Positions 34,819-43,850 of a stretch of DNA of 64,000 nt are shown here, one piece after another. This DNA comes from Caldilinea sp. CFX5 (GTDB lineage Bacteria; Chloroflexota; Anaerolineae; Caldilineales; Caldilineaceae). The notes below the pieces were generated by a model, which was not told where the DNA came from, ran no database searches, and was given only the letters and a program-made list of their open reading frames with translations. Made by a program: the position numbers and the translations under genes. How positions within the stretch are numbered: position 1 is the first letter of the stretch; every line of letters starts with the position of its first letter. Location: the NCBI GenBank assembly GCA_021405325.1, contig QWII01000060.1:61169-125168 (forward strand), in the 5' to 3' direction.

Positions 34819-34885
34819 GTGTTCCTTCTTTCTGTGTTTAGTCTTTGGGCAACCATAACAGACTAAACACAGAAAGAAGGAACAC
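34819..34885. terminator. Perfect 26-bp inverted repeat between the carrier and the cyclase
   Basis: Arms 34819-34844 (gtgttccttctttctgtgtt...) and 34860-34885 are exact complements with a 15-nt loop. There is no T-run after it. It lies immediately downstream of the carrier stop codon, so it probably ends or stabilises that transcript. Confidence 0.75.
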
Positions 34886-35023
34886 GGAAAATTTGCGTTG
34901 TTTGCCTGAGCCGATGTGTTCATCTTTGGGCAGGTGCAGCCAATAACAGCAGCTATTCCCTGAATTGCCAACAATATTTCTGACAGAAACGCTGTTTTTG
35001 ATTCCACCACATTGCACTTTTTC

Positions 35024-35032
35024 TGATATACT
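35024..35032 (+). promoter_or_regulatory. Putative extended -10 promoter of the cyclase gene
   Basis: TGATATACT (TG-N-TATACT) lies about 20 nt before the ATG at 35052, so the leader would be very short. No -35 was identified. Confidence 0.4.
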
Positions 35033-35051
35033 ATGAGCGGAACCAATACCT

Positions 35052-36653
35052 ATGCCAACACTTGTCGAGTTAGAACCGCGATTGCGCCATCTGCTGCCGG
35101 CTACGCTTTATGCCGAAGCGTGGCTCGATCCGTCGCTGGCGAATTTGCTGCGCATCTTTGATCATCTCTGTCGTCTGCAATTTATCTTGTATGGCTATGT
35201 CCCGCGCCATGTGTCGGAAAAACCGCCGCAGCCGGGTCAAAGTCGCTTTGGCTGGGAAGAGGGGACGCTGCTCTTTACCGATCTGGCCGGCTTCTCCCGC
35301 TTGATCGAGGCGAACGCCCAGCAGGGACAGAGCGGCGCCGTTACGCTGCTGGATCTCTTAAATCGCTACCTGGGCAAGATGATCGACATTCTCCAGCAGG
35401 CGGGCGGCATCTTATTGGAGTTTACCGGCGATGCGCTGCTGGCGGAATTTCGCAGTGATGAGCGACAACGGGATACGCTACGGGCTGTGCGCGCCGGTTT
35501 GCGGATGCAGCGCGCCATGCAGGAGTTTCAGCAGATTGTCACCCCCCACGGTCTCTATTCGCTGGGCATGCGCGTCGGCATTCACCGGGGTCGCTTTCTG
35601 GCCGCCGACATCGGTACGCCCTTGCGCATGGAGCATGTGCTGTTGGGCGAGACGATCCGCAGCACCAAACGCACCGAAGGCGCCGGGCTGGTTGGGCGGG
35701 TCTGCTTGACGCCGGTGGCGCGGGCGCAGGTGGCCGACCATTTCCGCTTTGCGGCGCATACCGGTGACTATAGCCTGGTGGTGGATGACCTGAGCGACAA
35801 AGAGCTGGGCAGCTATGATCTCTTTCTCGACCGGCGCAAGCTGGCCCGCCCCATCCTGGCCGACCGCAGTGAGGCGGGGGTATTGCAGGCGATTACGGCA
35901 ACGCTGAAGACGGTGGAGCCGTTGGCGAGTTTTCTACCGGCGGTCTTTCTCAAGCTGTTGATCGAACAGGCGGCGTTGGATCGTCATGCGACGCAACTGG
36001 CGCCTGCCTTTCCGCCAGCGACGATCCTCTTTGTCAACCTGATCGGTCTGCCCGAAGCGGTTGATAAAGCGACAGAGGCCGAACTGCCGTTGCTCATCAA
36101 CACCTTTGCCCAATTGTTGGCGCGCATCAACGCCGCCGTCGAGAGCCGGAGCGGGGTGCTGAAAAAAGTGACCTACCATCTGAGCGGTTCGGACATTGTG
36201 ATCTACTTTGGCGTTCCCCATACGCACGACGATGACGCCCAGCGCGCAGCCCAGGTCGCCCTGGCGATCCGCCAGATTGTGGCTGACCAGTTGCCGCCGG
36301 CCGGGTTGCGCTTGACTTGTCACATGGGGTTGGCGCAAGGGTTGACCTTTGCCGGTGAGATCGGCAAAGCGCAAGGGCGACGGGAGTTTAATGTGCTGGG
36401 GCCGCCGGTCAATCTGGCCGCCCGCTTGATGGATCGGGCTGGGCAGGATGCGCAACCGGGGCAGATCTATCTGAATGATACGCTCTATCAGGCGATCCAG
36501 ACCCATTTCCGCTGTGCGCCGCTGGGTGCAATGCAATTCAAAGGCCCAATGGCGTCAACCGCCGTCTATGCCTTACAGGGGAGCGAAGCCAAGGAGAGTA
36601 AAGCCAAGGAGAGTAAAGCCAAGGAGAGTAAAGCCAAGGAGAGTAAAGCATAG
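35052..36653 (+). CDS. Tandem class III adenylyl/guanylyl cyclase, soluble-AC-like C1-C2 arrangement
   Basis: The product is 533 residues with two cyclase homology domains. Domain 1 (about 70-230) has the metal-binding pattern: LLFTDLAGFSRLIE (Asp near 76) and ILLEFTGDALLAEF (Asp near 127). It lacks the transition-state NxxxR motif (VLLGETIRSTKRTE stands there). Domain 2 (about 323-515) has the opposite: VNLIG and SGSDIVIYFG, with the metal Asp lost in VNLIG, and VNLAARLM supplies Asn and Arg. So each domain keeps half an active site, as in mammalian C1/C2 and soluble adenylyl cyclase, whose C2 also reads FVNL and VNLAARM. It probably makes cAMP. The C-terminus is four EAKESK-like repeats. 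It is followed without a gap by the DUF3307 gene. Confidence 0.85.
   Translation: MPTLVELEPRLRHLLPATLYAEAWLDPSLANLLRIFDHLCRLQFILYGYVPRHVSEKPPQPGQSRFGWEEGTLLFTDLAGFSRLIEANAQQGQSGAVTLLDLLNRYLGKMIDILQQAGGILLEFTGDALLAEFRSDERQRDTLRAVRAGLRMQRAMQEFQQIVTPHGLYSLGMRVGIHRGRFLAADIGTPLRMEHVLLGETIRSTKRTEGAGLVGRVCLTPVARAQVADHFRFAAHTGDYSLVVDDLSDKELGSYDLFLDRRKLARPILADRSEAGVLQAITATLKTVEPLASFLPAVFLKLLIEQAALDRHATQLAPAFPPATILFVNLIGLPEAVDKATEAELPLLINTFAQLLARINAAVESRSGVLKKVTYHLSGSDIVIYFGVPHTHDDDAQRAAQVALAIRQIVADQLPPAGLRLTCHMGLAQGLTFAGEIGKAQGRREFNVLGPPVNLAARLMDRAGQDAQPGQIYLNDTLYQAIQTHFRCAPLGAMQFKGPMASTAVYALQGSEAKESKAKESKAKESKAKESKA
36588..36647 (+). repeat. Four tandem 15-nt repeats at the 3' end of the cyclase gene
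   Basis: The unit gccaaggagagtaaa is repeated four times. Each copy adds five residues (AKESK) to the cyclase tail and contains AAGGAG. The last copy is placed to serve as the ribosome binding site of the gene starting at 36653. Confidence 0.9.
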
Positions 36654-37009
36654 TGCAGGAAGCAACCTCCATCTTCGTCTGGGCGGTCGTTATTCATCTG
36701 ATTGCCGATTGGCTCTTACAAACCGAGTGGATGGCAATCCACAAGACGGATCTGCGCCACCCGGCGGCGTGGGTGCATAGCGCCATTCATACCCTGGGGC
36801 TTTGTCTGCTTGTCGCCTGGCCGGTGGCGCTGTTGATTGGCTTCACGCACTTGTGGATCGACACGCGCAAACCATTGCTCTGGTGGATGCGTGTGGTGAA
36901 GCGGATGCCAACGGATACCCGTATCCCGATTGTGGAAATCTGGCTGGATCAGGTGATGCACATCACGATACTGGCCGGTGTAGCCTTATGGTTAGGGGTA
37001 ATGCAGTAG
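36653..37009 (+). CDS. DUF3307 membrane protein
   Basis: The product is 118 residues from a GTG at 36653 that overlaps the cyclase stop (TAGTG). Its pattern VVIHLIADWLLQTEWMAIHK, followed by HSAIHTLGLCLL and FTHLWIDTRKP, matches DUF3307 family proteins, which have three or four membrane helices and conserved His/Asp residues (HLIADWLLQ, HxxxH, THLWID). Function in the family is unknown. The overlap with the cyclase implies translational coupling and so a possible link to cyclic-nucleotide signalling, but no direct evidence is visible. Confidence 0.8.
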   Translation: MQEATSIFVWAVVIHLIADWLLQTEWMAIHKTDLRHPAAWVHSAIHTLGLCLLVAWPVALLIGFTHLWIDTRKPLLWWMRVVKRMPTDTRIPIVEIWLDQVMHITILAGVALWLGVMQ

Positions 37010-37070
37010 TTGGTTGGTTGGTTGGTGCGCTGGTTGAGCTTGTCGAAACCAGCGCACTAACCAACCAACC
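37009..37070. repeat. GGTT/AACC word palindrome containing GAGCTTGTCGAA
   Basis: The arms ggttggttggttggtgcgctgg and ccagcgcactaaccaaccaacc differ at one position, and the loop holds ttgagcttgtcgaaa. It begins at the stop of the DUF3307 gene. The loop motif is also present in the tract at 676-798. Confidence 0.75.
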
Positions 37071-37111
37071 CATCTCTTTCAATAAGCCATTTTTGTAAAG
37101 GGTGGCGCGCA

Positions 37112-40100
37112 ATGATCAATTTTTTTACGCCAAAGGTTGTCCTTTCACCCGCTGATAGTCGCTTGCGCCAGTTCTTCTTGTGGGATCTGCTGGCTAGCTC
37201 CAGCGGGGCGCTCTTTATGCTGGCGCTCTGCCTTCTGTACAAGGCGCCGATCTTTTGGCTGATCTTCGTTGCGACGGTGCTCAACACAACCGCCGTGTTG
37301 CGGGCGATCTACCATGTCAACCATCAGCGGGTCACGCTGGCGGTGTCCGCCTTTGCGGTGGGAATTTGGGGTATTCTGCTCTTTGTCCTCTATCTGGTGC
37401 CGCAGCTCTTTGCCGGCATTGTGGCGCTGGCGATCTGGCCGGTGGCGCTGGCCGTGCCCTACATGGATCGCCGTTCGTTGGCGCGCTTTATGACCGTCAC
37501 CGTGATTGTGGGGATCGGCGCCGGCGTGTTATCCCTGCTGCCGGAGCAATATGGCGCGACCAGTTATGTGTCGCCATTCGTGATCCTCGTGATCAATTTT
37601 GTCCTGGCGTCGGTCTTTATTGCGCTCACCTTGTTGCAACTGTGGCAATATAGCCGTCAGCTCAGTGATACGCTGGCGAACCTGCAAGCCGCGAACAGCG
37701 AATTACAACAATCCGAACGTTTGCTGGAAGCCAAGGTCGCCGAACGCACAGATGAACTGGCGCAGCGTGAGGCGCAACTGCGCGCCATCTTCGACAGCGC
37801 GCTTGACACGATCATCACAATGGATAGCAACGGCGCCGTCACCAGTTGGAGTTCACAGGGGGAAGCGACCTTTGGCTGGACAGCCGTCGAAATCGTGGGG
37901 CAGCGCTTATCCGAAACCATTATCCCGGACCGCTATCGCGCGGCCCATGAACAGGGGTTGCGTCATTTCCTGGCAACCGGTGCAGGGCCGGTTCTCAACC
38001 AACGCATTGAAATCGTTGCGCTTCACAGAGAAGGTCATGAATTCCCGATCGAGCTGGCGATAACCCCTGTCCAGCTTGACGAGACCATCACCTTTAGCGC
38101 CTTTGTGCGCGACATTACGGCGCGCAAACAGGCCGAACAGGAGGCGAGTGAGGCGGAGAAACGCTTCCGCGCCATTGTCGAAGCCAGCCCGGTGCCGATG
38201 GTGATCACCCGGCAGGGCGATGGCCATATCCTCTATGCCAACGAGCATTTGGGGCGAATGCTGGGCTACCCGGTTACAGGGTTGATGGACCACAAATCGC
38301 CTGACTTTTACTACAACCCGGATGATCGGGCCGATATCCTGGCTTTGCTCAGGAAACAGGGCTATGTCACCGGCTATGACCTGCAATTCCGCCACGCCAA
38401 TGGCTCTCCTATTTGGGCCTCGCTCTCGCTGCAAACAATGCGCTTTCAGGGCGCGCCGGCCATTGTTGCCGCCTTTGTCGATATTACCGAACGGCAACAG
38501 TTCCAGCAGCAATTGCAGGAAGCCAAAGAAGCCGCCGAAGCGGCCAACCAGGCCAAGAGCGCCTTTCTGGCCAATATGAGCCACGAGTTGCGTACGCCGC
38601 TCAATGCCATCATCGGCTTTACCCGTATCGTGCGCCGCAAAGCCGACGGCGCGCTGCCGGAAAAGCAGGTAGAAAATCTCGACAAGGTCTTAACCAGCGC
38701 CGACCATCTGTTGCACCTGATCAACACCATCCTGGACATTGCCAAGATCGAAGCCGGGCGCATGGATGTCCAGGCCACGACCTTTGCCGTGGATAATCTC
38801 ATCAATCTCTGTACGACGACCGCCCAACCCTTGCTCAAACCCAATGTCAAGCTGGTCACAGACATCGCCACTAACCTGCCGCCGCTCCACTCCGATCAGG
38901 ACAAGATTAAGCAGATTCTCCTCAACCTGCTGAGTAACGCCGCCAAGTTTACCCACGCCGGGGAGATTGTGGTGCGGGTCGGCCTGCAGGATGAGCAAGA
39001 CAAGAAGAGCGGAAGACAAGAAGACAAGGAGATTGCTTCTCTGCTTCCCTTCTCCCCCTCTTCCTGTCTTCTTATCTCCGTCACCGACACCGGCATCGGC
39101 ATCCGTGAAGAAGCGATGGGCCGGCTCTTTGGTGAATTCCAACAGGCGGACAGCAGCACCACCCGGCAATATGGCGGCACGGGGCTGGGGTTGGCGATCA
39201 GTCGCAAGCTGGCCCGCCTGCTCGGCGGTGACCTGACCGCCACCAGCACGCCCAGCGTTGGTTCCACCTTTACCCTGACCTTGCCGCTCCAGGTTGGGGA
39301 AAAGGCGGAGACCGGAAGGGCGGAAGACAAGAAGAGCGGAAGACAAGAAGAGCGCAAGAGCAGTGACAACGTTGGTGATGCTGGTGTTGTCTCCTTGTCT
39401 TCCGGTCAGCGCCTCCTCCTGGCGATCGACGACGATCCCGATGTCCTCTACCTCCTGCGCGAGAATCTGAGCGAGGCGGGCTATGAGGTGGTCGGGGTGC
39501 GTAGTGGGGAAGAAGGAGTGCAACAGGCCAAGGCGTTGCAACCCTTTGCCATTACGCTGGATGTGATGATGCCGCGCAAGGATGGCTGGCAGGTGCTGCA
39601 CGAACTGAAGAGTGATCCGGCCACGCGCCATATTCCTGTGATCTTACTAACCATTGTCGATAAGAAAGCGCTGGGTTACCAACTGGGGGCGGCTGATTAT
39701 CTGGTCAAGCCGTTGGATCGGCAGGCCGTGCTGACCGTGCTCAACCGGCTGGCGCGTCAGGATGGGCATAACCAGTCCAAACGGGTGCTGGTCGTGGATG
39801 ATGATAGTCAGGTGATCGATCTGGTGCGCCAACTGCTGGGGGAGAGCAATTATGCCCTCGACGTGGCGACCGATGGGGTTGCGGCGCTGGCCGCGGTCGA
39901 ACGCCAGCCGCCGGATGTGATTCTACTCGATTTGATGATGCCCCGTCTGGATGGCTTTGGCGTCATTGAGCAGTTGCGTACTCGCCAGATTCCCATCATT
40001 GTGCTGACGGCCAAATTGCTGACCGCCGACGAGCAAGCCTGGCTCCATGAACGGGTGGCCCAGGTGGTGCAGAAACAAGGGCTGGCACAGGAGAGTCTGC

Positions 40101-40144
40101 TGCGTGATCTCCGCCATCTGTTGGATGGAACGACATTAGTTTAG
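37112..40144 (+). CDS. Hybrid sensor histidine kinase with two PAS and two receiver domains
   Basis: The product is 1010 residues. Residues 20-185 have about six membrane helices (unrecognised sensor). A coiled coil follows, then PAS 1 (about 220-340, IFDSALDTIITMDSNG) and PAS 2 (about 350-470). The HisKA H-box is [19 protein letters not shown] with the phospho-His near 491. The HATPase domain (about 595-725) has N box [12 protein letters not shown]1 DTGIGI and G2 GTGLGLAI, interrupted by a charged insert at 628-656. After a second low-complexity stretch (732-766) come two receivers: LDVMMP (about 767-880) and LLDLMMP (about 890-1000). The phosphorelay output is probably inter-protein. It starts a run of signalling genes; the HisKA and ATPase DNA is very close to that of the next kinase. 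Confidence 0.9.
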   Translation: MINFFTPKVVLSPADSRLRQFFLWDLLASSSGALFMLALCLLYKAPIFWLIFVATVLNTTAVLRAIYHVNHQRVTLAVSAFAVGIWGILLFVLYLVPQLFAGIVALAIWPVALAVPYMDRRSLARFMTVTVIVGIGAGVLSLLPEQYGATSYVSPFVILVINFVLASVFIALTLLQLWQYSRQLSDTLANLQAANSELQQSERLLEAKVAERTDELAQREAQLRAIFDSALDTIITMDSNGAVTSWSSQGEATFGWTAVEIVGQRLSETIIPDRYRAAHEQGLRHFLATGAGPVLNQRIEIVALHREGHEFPIELAITPVQLDETITFSAFVRDITARKQAEQEASEAEKRFRAIVEASPVPMVITRQGDGHILYANEHLGRMLGYPVTGLMDHKSPDFYYNPDDRADILALLRKQGYVTGYDLQFRHANGSPIWASLSLQTMRFQGAPAIVAAFVDITERQQFQQQLQEAKEAAEAANQAKSAFLANMSHELRTPLNAIIGFTRIVRRKADGALPEKQVENLDKVLTSADHLLHLINTILDIAKIEAGRMDVQATTFAVDNLINLCTTTAQPLLKPNVKLVTDIATNLPPLHSDQDKIKQILLNLLSNAAKFTHAGEIVVRVGLQDEQDKKSGRQEDKEIASLLPFSPSSCLLISVTDTGIGIREEAMGRLFGEFQQADSSTTRQYGGTGLGLAISRKLARLLGGDLTATSTPSVGSTFTLTLPLQVGEKAETGRAEDKKSGRQEERKSSDNVGDAGVVSLSSGQRLLLAIDDDPDVLYLLRENLSEAGYEVVGVRSGEEGVQQAKALQPFAITLDVMMPRKDGWQVLHELKSDPATRHIPVILLTIVDKKALGYQLGAADYLVKPLDRQAVLTVLNRLARQDGHNQSKRVLVVDDDSQVIDLVRQLLGESNYALDVATDGVAALAAVERQPPDVILLDLMMPRLDGFGVIEQLRTRQIPIIVLTAKLLTADEQAWLHERVAQVVQKQGLAQESLLRDLRHLLDGTTLV
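38994..39077. repeat. Translated palindromic insert in the ATPase domain of kinase 1
   Basis: Left arm words caagacaagaagagcggaag... face right arm words ccccctcttcctgtcttctt. It is in frame, adding about 28 residues between the conserved GEIVVRV strand and the DTGIGI box. A like insert sits at the same place in kinase 2 (42127-42207). Confidence 0.8.
39305..39408. repeat. Second low-complexity insert in kinase 1, before the first receiver
   Basis: GAAGACAAGAAGAGCG words are followed at 39389-39408 by gtctccttgtcttccggtc, which is complementary to the accggaagacaag type. The tract is translated in frame as a Lys/Arg/Glu-rich linker. Confidence 0.6.
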
Positions 40145-40174
40145 AGCAAACCAAAGCGTAACGGGTCTGGATCC

Positions 40175-42484
40175 ATGCTCTGGCAATATTACGGCGTACT
40201 CTTTTTATTATTGTTTTCGGGACTTTCCTCGGCCTGGCTGGCCTATTATGCCTGGCGCCATACCACCGCGCCCTGGGCCTTGGCCTATGTGGCGATGATG
40301 GCGACAGCCGCCGGGTGGACGCTGACCTATATTTTCTTATTGCTTGGCCCGGATCTGCCGACCAAACTCGTCTGGATCAATATCGTGTTGACGATTTCCA
40401 ACATGGTGGGCGTGAGTTGGTTGGTCTTTACCGCCACCTATACCAACCGCGTCCGGCGCTTTACGCAACAACAGATCCTGCTGCTCTCGGTGCTGCCGAC
40501 CGTCTGTACCTTGCTTTCTTATACGAACGACTGGCACCTGCTCTACCGGATCACCAGCCATCTCTTGCCAAGCGGCCCTTTTTTACTCGTCGAGCATCAG
40601 GACGGGGTGGCTCGGTTTGTGGTGGTGTTCTATAATTATGGCTTGATCCTGATTGGCCTTGGGCTGTTACTCCAGGCCGCGATCCGCTGGACGCAGCCCT
40701 TTCGTGGTCAGGCATTGCTGCTCCTCCTGGCGGCGCTAGTACCCTTGTTGGCAAATGTGGTGACAGAGTTCGATCTGCTACCGTTGCCCGGCATCGATTT
40801 TACGCCGTTCACCTTTAATGTCACCGGCGCGCTAATGGGTTGGGGACTGTTCCGCTATCGGATGTTGACCATTGTGCCGGTGGCGCGCGAGGCGATCATC
40901 GAAAGCATGAGCGATGGCGTCATCGTGTTGGATGAGCAGAATCGGGTAGTTGATGTAAATCCGGCGGCACGCGCCATTCTGGGACAGCCGACCCACGTCA
41001 TCCTCGGTCAGCCGGCTACGGTGATCTTTCAGCCGTGGGCGCAGGTGGCGCGCCGCTATCGCGATTTGACCCACGTTCATGAAGAGATTGTGCTGGCACA
41101 ACCGGCGGGGGATCGCCACTTTGATCTCCGCATCTCCCCCCTGGCTGATCCCCAAGGCCGCCACTCCGGGCGCTTGGTTGTCCTGCGTGACATTAGCGAA
41201 CGAGTGCGCACCGAGCAAGCTTTGCGCGCCAGCGAAGAAGCCAATCGGCAACAAACGGCGGATATTGCCCGTCTCTATGCCGCTGTGCAACGGGAAAAAC
41301 GGTACTTTGAAGCCCTCTTGCACAACAGCCCCGCCGCCGTGGTGACGATTGACCGCGGCTATCGCATTGTCTCCTGGAACGCCTCCGCCGAGCGGCTCTT
41401 TGGCTACCGGGAGGCCGAAGTCTTGGGCGAAAATATCGACGATCTGATCGCGCGCGACGAATTGATCCGCCAGGATGCGCTGAGCCATTCGCAAGAATTG
41501 GCCCAGGACGAGCAGGTGGGGCGGATCATCGCCCAACGCAACCGCAAAGATGGCACGCTGGTCGATGTAGAAGGGCTGGGCGTGCCGATTGTGCAGGATG
41601 GCGTCCATCTCGGCTACTTTCTGATCTACCATGACATTAGCGAGCTACAACGCGCCCGTCGCGCCGCCGAAGCAGCCAATCAGGCCAAGAGCGCCTTTCT
41701 CGCCAACATGAGCCACGAGTTGCGCACGCCGCTCAATGCTATCATTGGCTTTACCCGCATTGTGCGCCGCAAAGCCGACGGCGCCTTGCCGGAAAAGCAG
41801 GTGGAGAATTTGGACAAGGTGTTGGTCAGCGCCGAACATCTGTTGGGGCTGATCAACACCATTCTCGATATTGCGAAGATTGAAGCTGGACGTATGGATT
41901 TACAGTTAGCGACCTTCGACCCTACCAGTCTGATCCACTTTTGCAACACCACCACCCAACCCCTGCTCCGCCCCGGCGTGCAACTGACGACAGCGGTCGC
42001 CCCCCAACTCCCGTCGCTGCATACGGACCAGGACAAACTCCGCCAGATCCTGCTCAATCTGCTCAGTAACGCCGCCAAGTTTACCCACGCCGGGGAGATT
42101 GTGGTGCGGGCGCAGTTGTGCGACGAGCAAGACAAGACAAGAAGACAAGAAGAGCAAGCAACTTCTTCCCTTCTTCCCTTCTCCCCCTCTTCTTGTCTTC
42201 TTGTCTCGGTCGCCGACACCGGCATCGGCATTCCCCCCGAAGCCATGAGCCGGCTCTTTGGCGAATTTCAACAGGCGGATAGCAGTACGACGCGCCAGTA
42301 TGGGGGGACGGGCTTGGGGTTGGCGATCAGTCGCAAACTGGCGCGGCTGCTGGGCGGTGATCTGACGGTCCGTAGCACGCCGGGCGTCGGTTCGACCTTT
42401 ACCTTGTTGTTACCCGTGTCAATCGAGCGCTTGCCGACACCAACCTTGCAGTCGTTGATCGACAATGGCAGGAGGGAACTATGA
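40175..42484 (+). CDS. Sensor histidine kinase with N-terminal 7TM module and two PAS domains
   Basis: The product is 769 residues. The N-terminal 215 residues contain about seven membrane helices in the pattern of the histidine-kinase N7TM sensor module ([20 protein letters not shown]). PAS 1 is about 235-345 ([20 protein letters not shown]) and PAS 2 about 370-490 ([18 protein letters not shown]). HisKA with [15 protein letters not shown] (His near 513) and HATPase with NAAKF, DTGIGI and GTGLGLAI boxes follow, interrupted by an insert at 651-678. It has no receiver of its own. The stop codon overlaps the start of the CheY-like gene at 42481, so the pair is probably a dedicated two-component system. 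Confidence 0.9.
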   Translation: MLWQYYGVLFLLLFSGLSSAWLAYYAWRHTTAPWALAYVAMMATAAGWTLTYIFLLLGPDLPTKLVWINIVLTISNMVGVSWLVFTATYTNRVRRFTQQQILLLSVLPTVCTLLSYTNDWHLLYRITSHLLPSGPFLLVEHQDGVARFVVVFYNYGLILIGLGLLLQAAIRWTQPFRGQALLLLLAALVPLLANVVTEFDLLPLPGIDFTPFTFNVTGALMGWGLFRYRMLTIVPVAREAIIESMSDGVIVLDEQNRVVDVNPAARAILGQPTHVILGQPATVIFQPWAQVARRYRDLTHVHEEIVLAQPAGDRHFDLRISPLADPQGRHSGRLVVLRDISERVRTEQALRASEEANRQQTADIARLYAAVQREKRYFEALLHNSPAAVVTIDRGYRIVSWNASAERLFGYREAEVLGENIDDLIARDELIRQDALSHSQELAQDEQVGRIIAQRNRKDGTLVDVEGLGVPIVQDGVHLGYFLIYHDISELQRARRAAEAANQAKSAFLANMSHELRTPLNAIIGFTRIVRRKADGALPEKQVENLDKVLVSAEHLLGLINTILDIAKIEAGRMDLQLATFDPTSLIHFCNTTTQPLLRPGVQLTTAVAPQLPSLHTDQDKLRQILLNLLSNAAKFTHAGEIVVRAQLCDEQDKTRRQEEQATSSLLPFSPSSCLLVSVADTGIGIPPEAMSRLFGEFQQADSSTTRQYGGTGLGLAISRKLARLLGGDLTVRSTPGVGSTFTLLLPVSIERLPTPTLQSLIDNGRREL
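42127..42207. repeat. Translated palindromic insert in the ATPase domain of kinase 2
   Basis: The left arm gacaagaagacaagaagag is matched by the right arm ctcttcttgtcttcttgtc, complementary over 19 bp, flanking an acttcttcccttctt-rich centre. It occupies the same site as the insert at 38994-39077 in kinase 1. Confidence 0.85.
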
Positions 42485-42846
42485 TGAAAACCATTTTAAT
42501 TGTTGAAGATGTGGAATTAAATGTAGAATTACTAACCCAACTCTTGGAAGACGACTACACGTTGGTCACCGCCGAGAATGGGGCGGTGGGCCTTGCCAAA
42601 GCGACCGCGGTGCGCCCCGACTTGATCCTGATGGACATCTCGCTGCCGGTGATGGATGGCTATAGCGCCACGCGCGCCATCAAAGCTGACCCGGCGCTTA
42701 GTCATATTCCGATCATCGCTCTGACGGCGCACGCAATGGCCGGGGATGAGGAGAAGGCGCGTACTGCCGGCTGTGACGATTACCTGACTAAGCCGCTTGA
42801 TGAAGCGTTGCTCTTCACAAAACTTGACCACTGGCTCGGAAAGTAA
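42481..42846 (+). CDS. Single-domain CheY-like response regulator
   Basis: The product is 121 residues, a receiver only. The acid pocket is at EDVEL near the N-terminus, the phospho-acceptor is in [14 protein letters not shown] (Asp near 55), followed by Thr in IIALTAHA and Lys in YLTKPLDE. The start is the tandem ATGATG at 42481/42484, overlapping the stop of the upstream kinase, so translation is coupled. Such stand-alone receivers pass phosphate or act by protein binding. Confidence 0.92.
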   Translation: MMKTILIVEDVELNVELLTQLLEDDYTLVTAENGAVGLAKATAVRPDLILMDISLPVMDGYSATRAIKADPALSHIPIIALTAHAMAGDEEKARTAGCDDYLTKPLDEALLFTKLDHWLGK

Positions 42847-43034
42847 ACAAATAATAGCGGTTTACTGCGTCTGCCACTACTAGTTTAGGCAGCATAAGCT
42901 TCAGGTACAGTGGTCGGTTGTGTTGGTAACTGGATAATCAGGCGAACGTTGTGTAACAGGATTTCATTTACACAATTTGAAATAATGCCAAGTATAGCAC
43001 ACCTGTTGCGTTTTGTAGAGAAAGAGAAAACCCA

Positions 43035-43739
43035 ATGCACCAACCGCCCAAAATCCTGATCGTCGATGATGAACCGTTTAACGTAGACACCCTAGAGCAG
43101 GAACTTGACGACTTGGGCTATGCAACGGTCAGCGCGGCCAATGGCAAGCAGGCGCTGGCGCAGGTGGCGGCAGAGGACCCCGATCTGATTCTGCTTGATA
43201 TTATGATGCCGGAGATGGATGGCTTCCAGGTCTTGAGCCAGTTGAAGGCGGAAGCAGTTTGGCGCGACATCCCAGTGATAGTTATCTCCGCTATGACCGA
43301 TCTGGGTAGCGTAGTCAAGGGCATTAAGCTAGGGGCGGAAGATTATCTCGCCAAGCCCTTTAACGAGGTGCTGTTGCGCGCCCGTCTGGAGGCGGGGCTG
43401 GCGAAAAAGCGGCTGCGTGACCAGGAGATCGACTATCTGCGCCAGGTGGATCGGCTGACCGCCGCCGCGGCAGCGATTGAAGCAGACACTTTTGACCCAT
43501 CAACGCTCACCGATGTCGCCGCCCGCGCTGATGCGCTAGGCCAGTTGACTCGCCTCTTCCAACGTATGGCCGGCGAATTTCTCCGGCGCGAACAACAGTT
43601 GAAGAAACAGGTGCAGGAGTTGCGCATCGAAGTGGACAAAGCGCGGCAGGCCCAACAGGTGAGCAAGATCACCGGCACCGATTATTTCAAACAATTGCGC
43701 GACAAAGCGAATGATCTGCGCACGATCGTCGAAGAATAA
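43035..43739 (+). CDS. Response regulator with a C-terminal coiled-coil output region
   Basis: The product is 234 residues. The receiver (about 5-125) has ILIVDDEPFNVD, LILLDIMMPEMDGF, ISAMTD and YLAKPFNE. The C-terminal third (LTAAAAAIEADTFDPSTL, DALGQLTRLFQRMAGEF, then LRIEVDKARQAQQVSKITG, DYFKQL) is a helical coiled-coil region. I recall similar tails on cyclic-nucleotide-binding and other signalling proteins of cyanobacteria and Chloroflexota. It is not a DNA-binding output. It is followed by palindromic element 2 and the MinD-like gene, with which it may act. A 188-nt gap separates it from the CheY-like gene. Confidence 0.85.
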   Translation: MHQPPKILIVDDEPFNVDTLEQELDDLGYATVSAANGKQALAQVAAEDPDLILLDIMMPEMDGFQVLSQLKAEAVWRDIPVIVISAMTDLGSVVKGIKLGAEDYLAKPFNEVLLRARLEAGLAKKRLRDQEIDYLRQVDRLTAAAAAIEADTFDPSTLTDVAARADALGQLTRLFQRMAGEFLRREQQLKKQVQELRIEVDKARQAQQVSKITGTDYFKQLRDKANDLRTIVEE

Positions 43740-43745
43740 AATTCA

Positions 43746-43822
43746 GGCTCATGTACGGAAAGCGTGAATACCTGTCAGGTTTCGCAAACCTGACAGGTAT
43801 TCACACTTTCTGTACATGAGCC
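43746..43822. mobile_element. Palindromic element 2 (GGCTCA family) flanked by AAAATTCA
   Basis: This 77-bp element starts GGCTCATGTACGGAA and ends CTTTCTGTACATGAGCC. Inner arms are atacctgtcaggtttc and gaaacctgacaggtat type. AAAATTCA directly precedes (43738-43745) and follows (43823-43830) it, as in a target-site duplication; the right copy continues with GGC, so the exact edge is uncertain by three bases. Confidence 0.72.
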
Positions 43823-43850
43823 AAAATTCAGGCGCTTGCCAACAATAATA

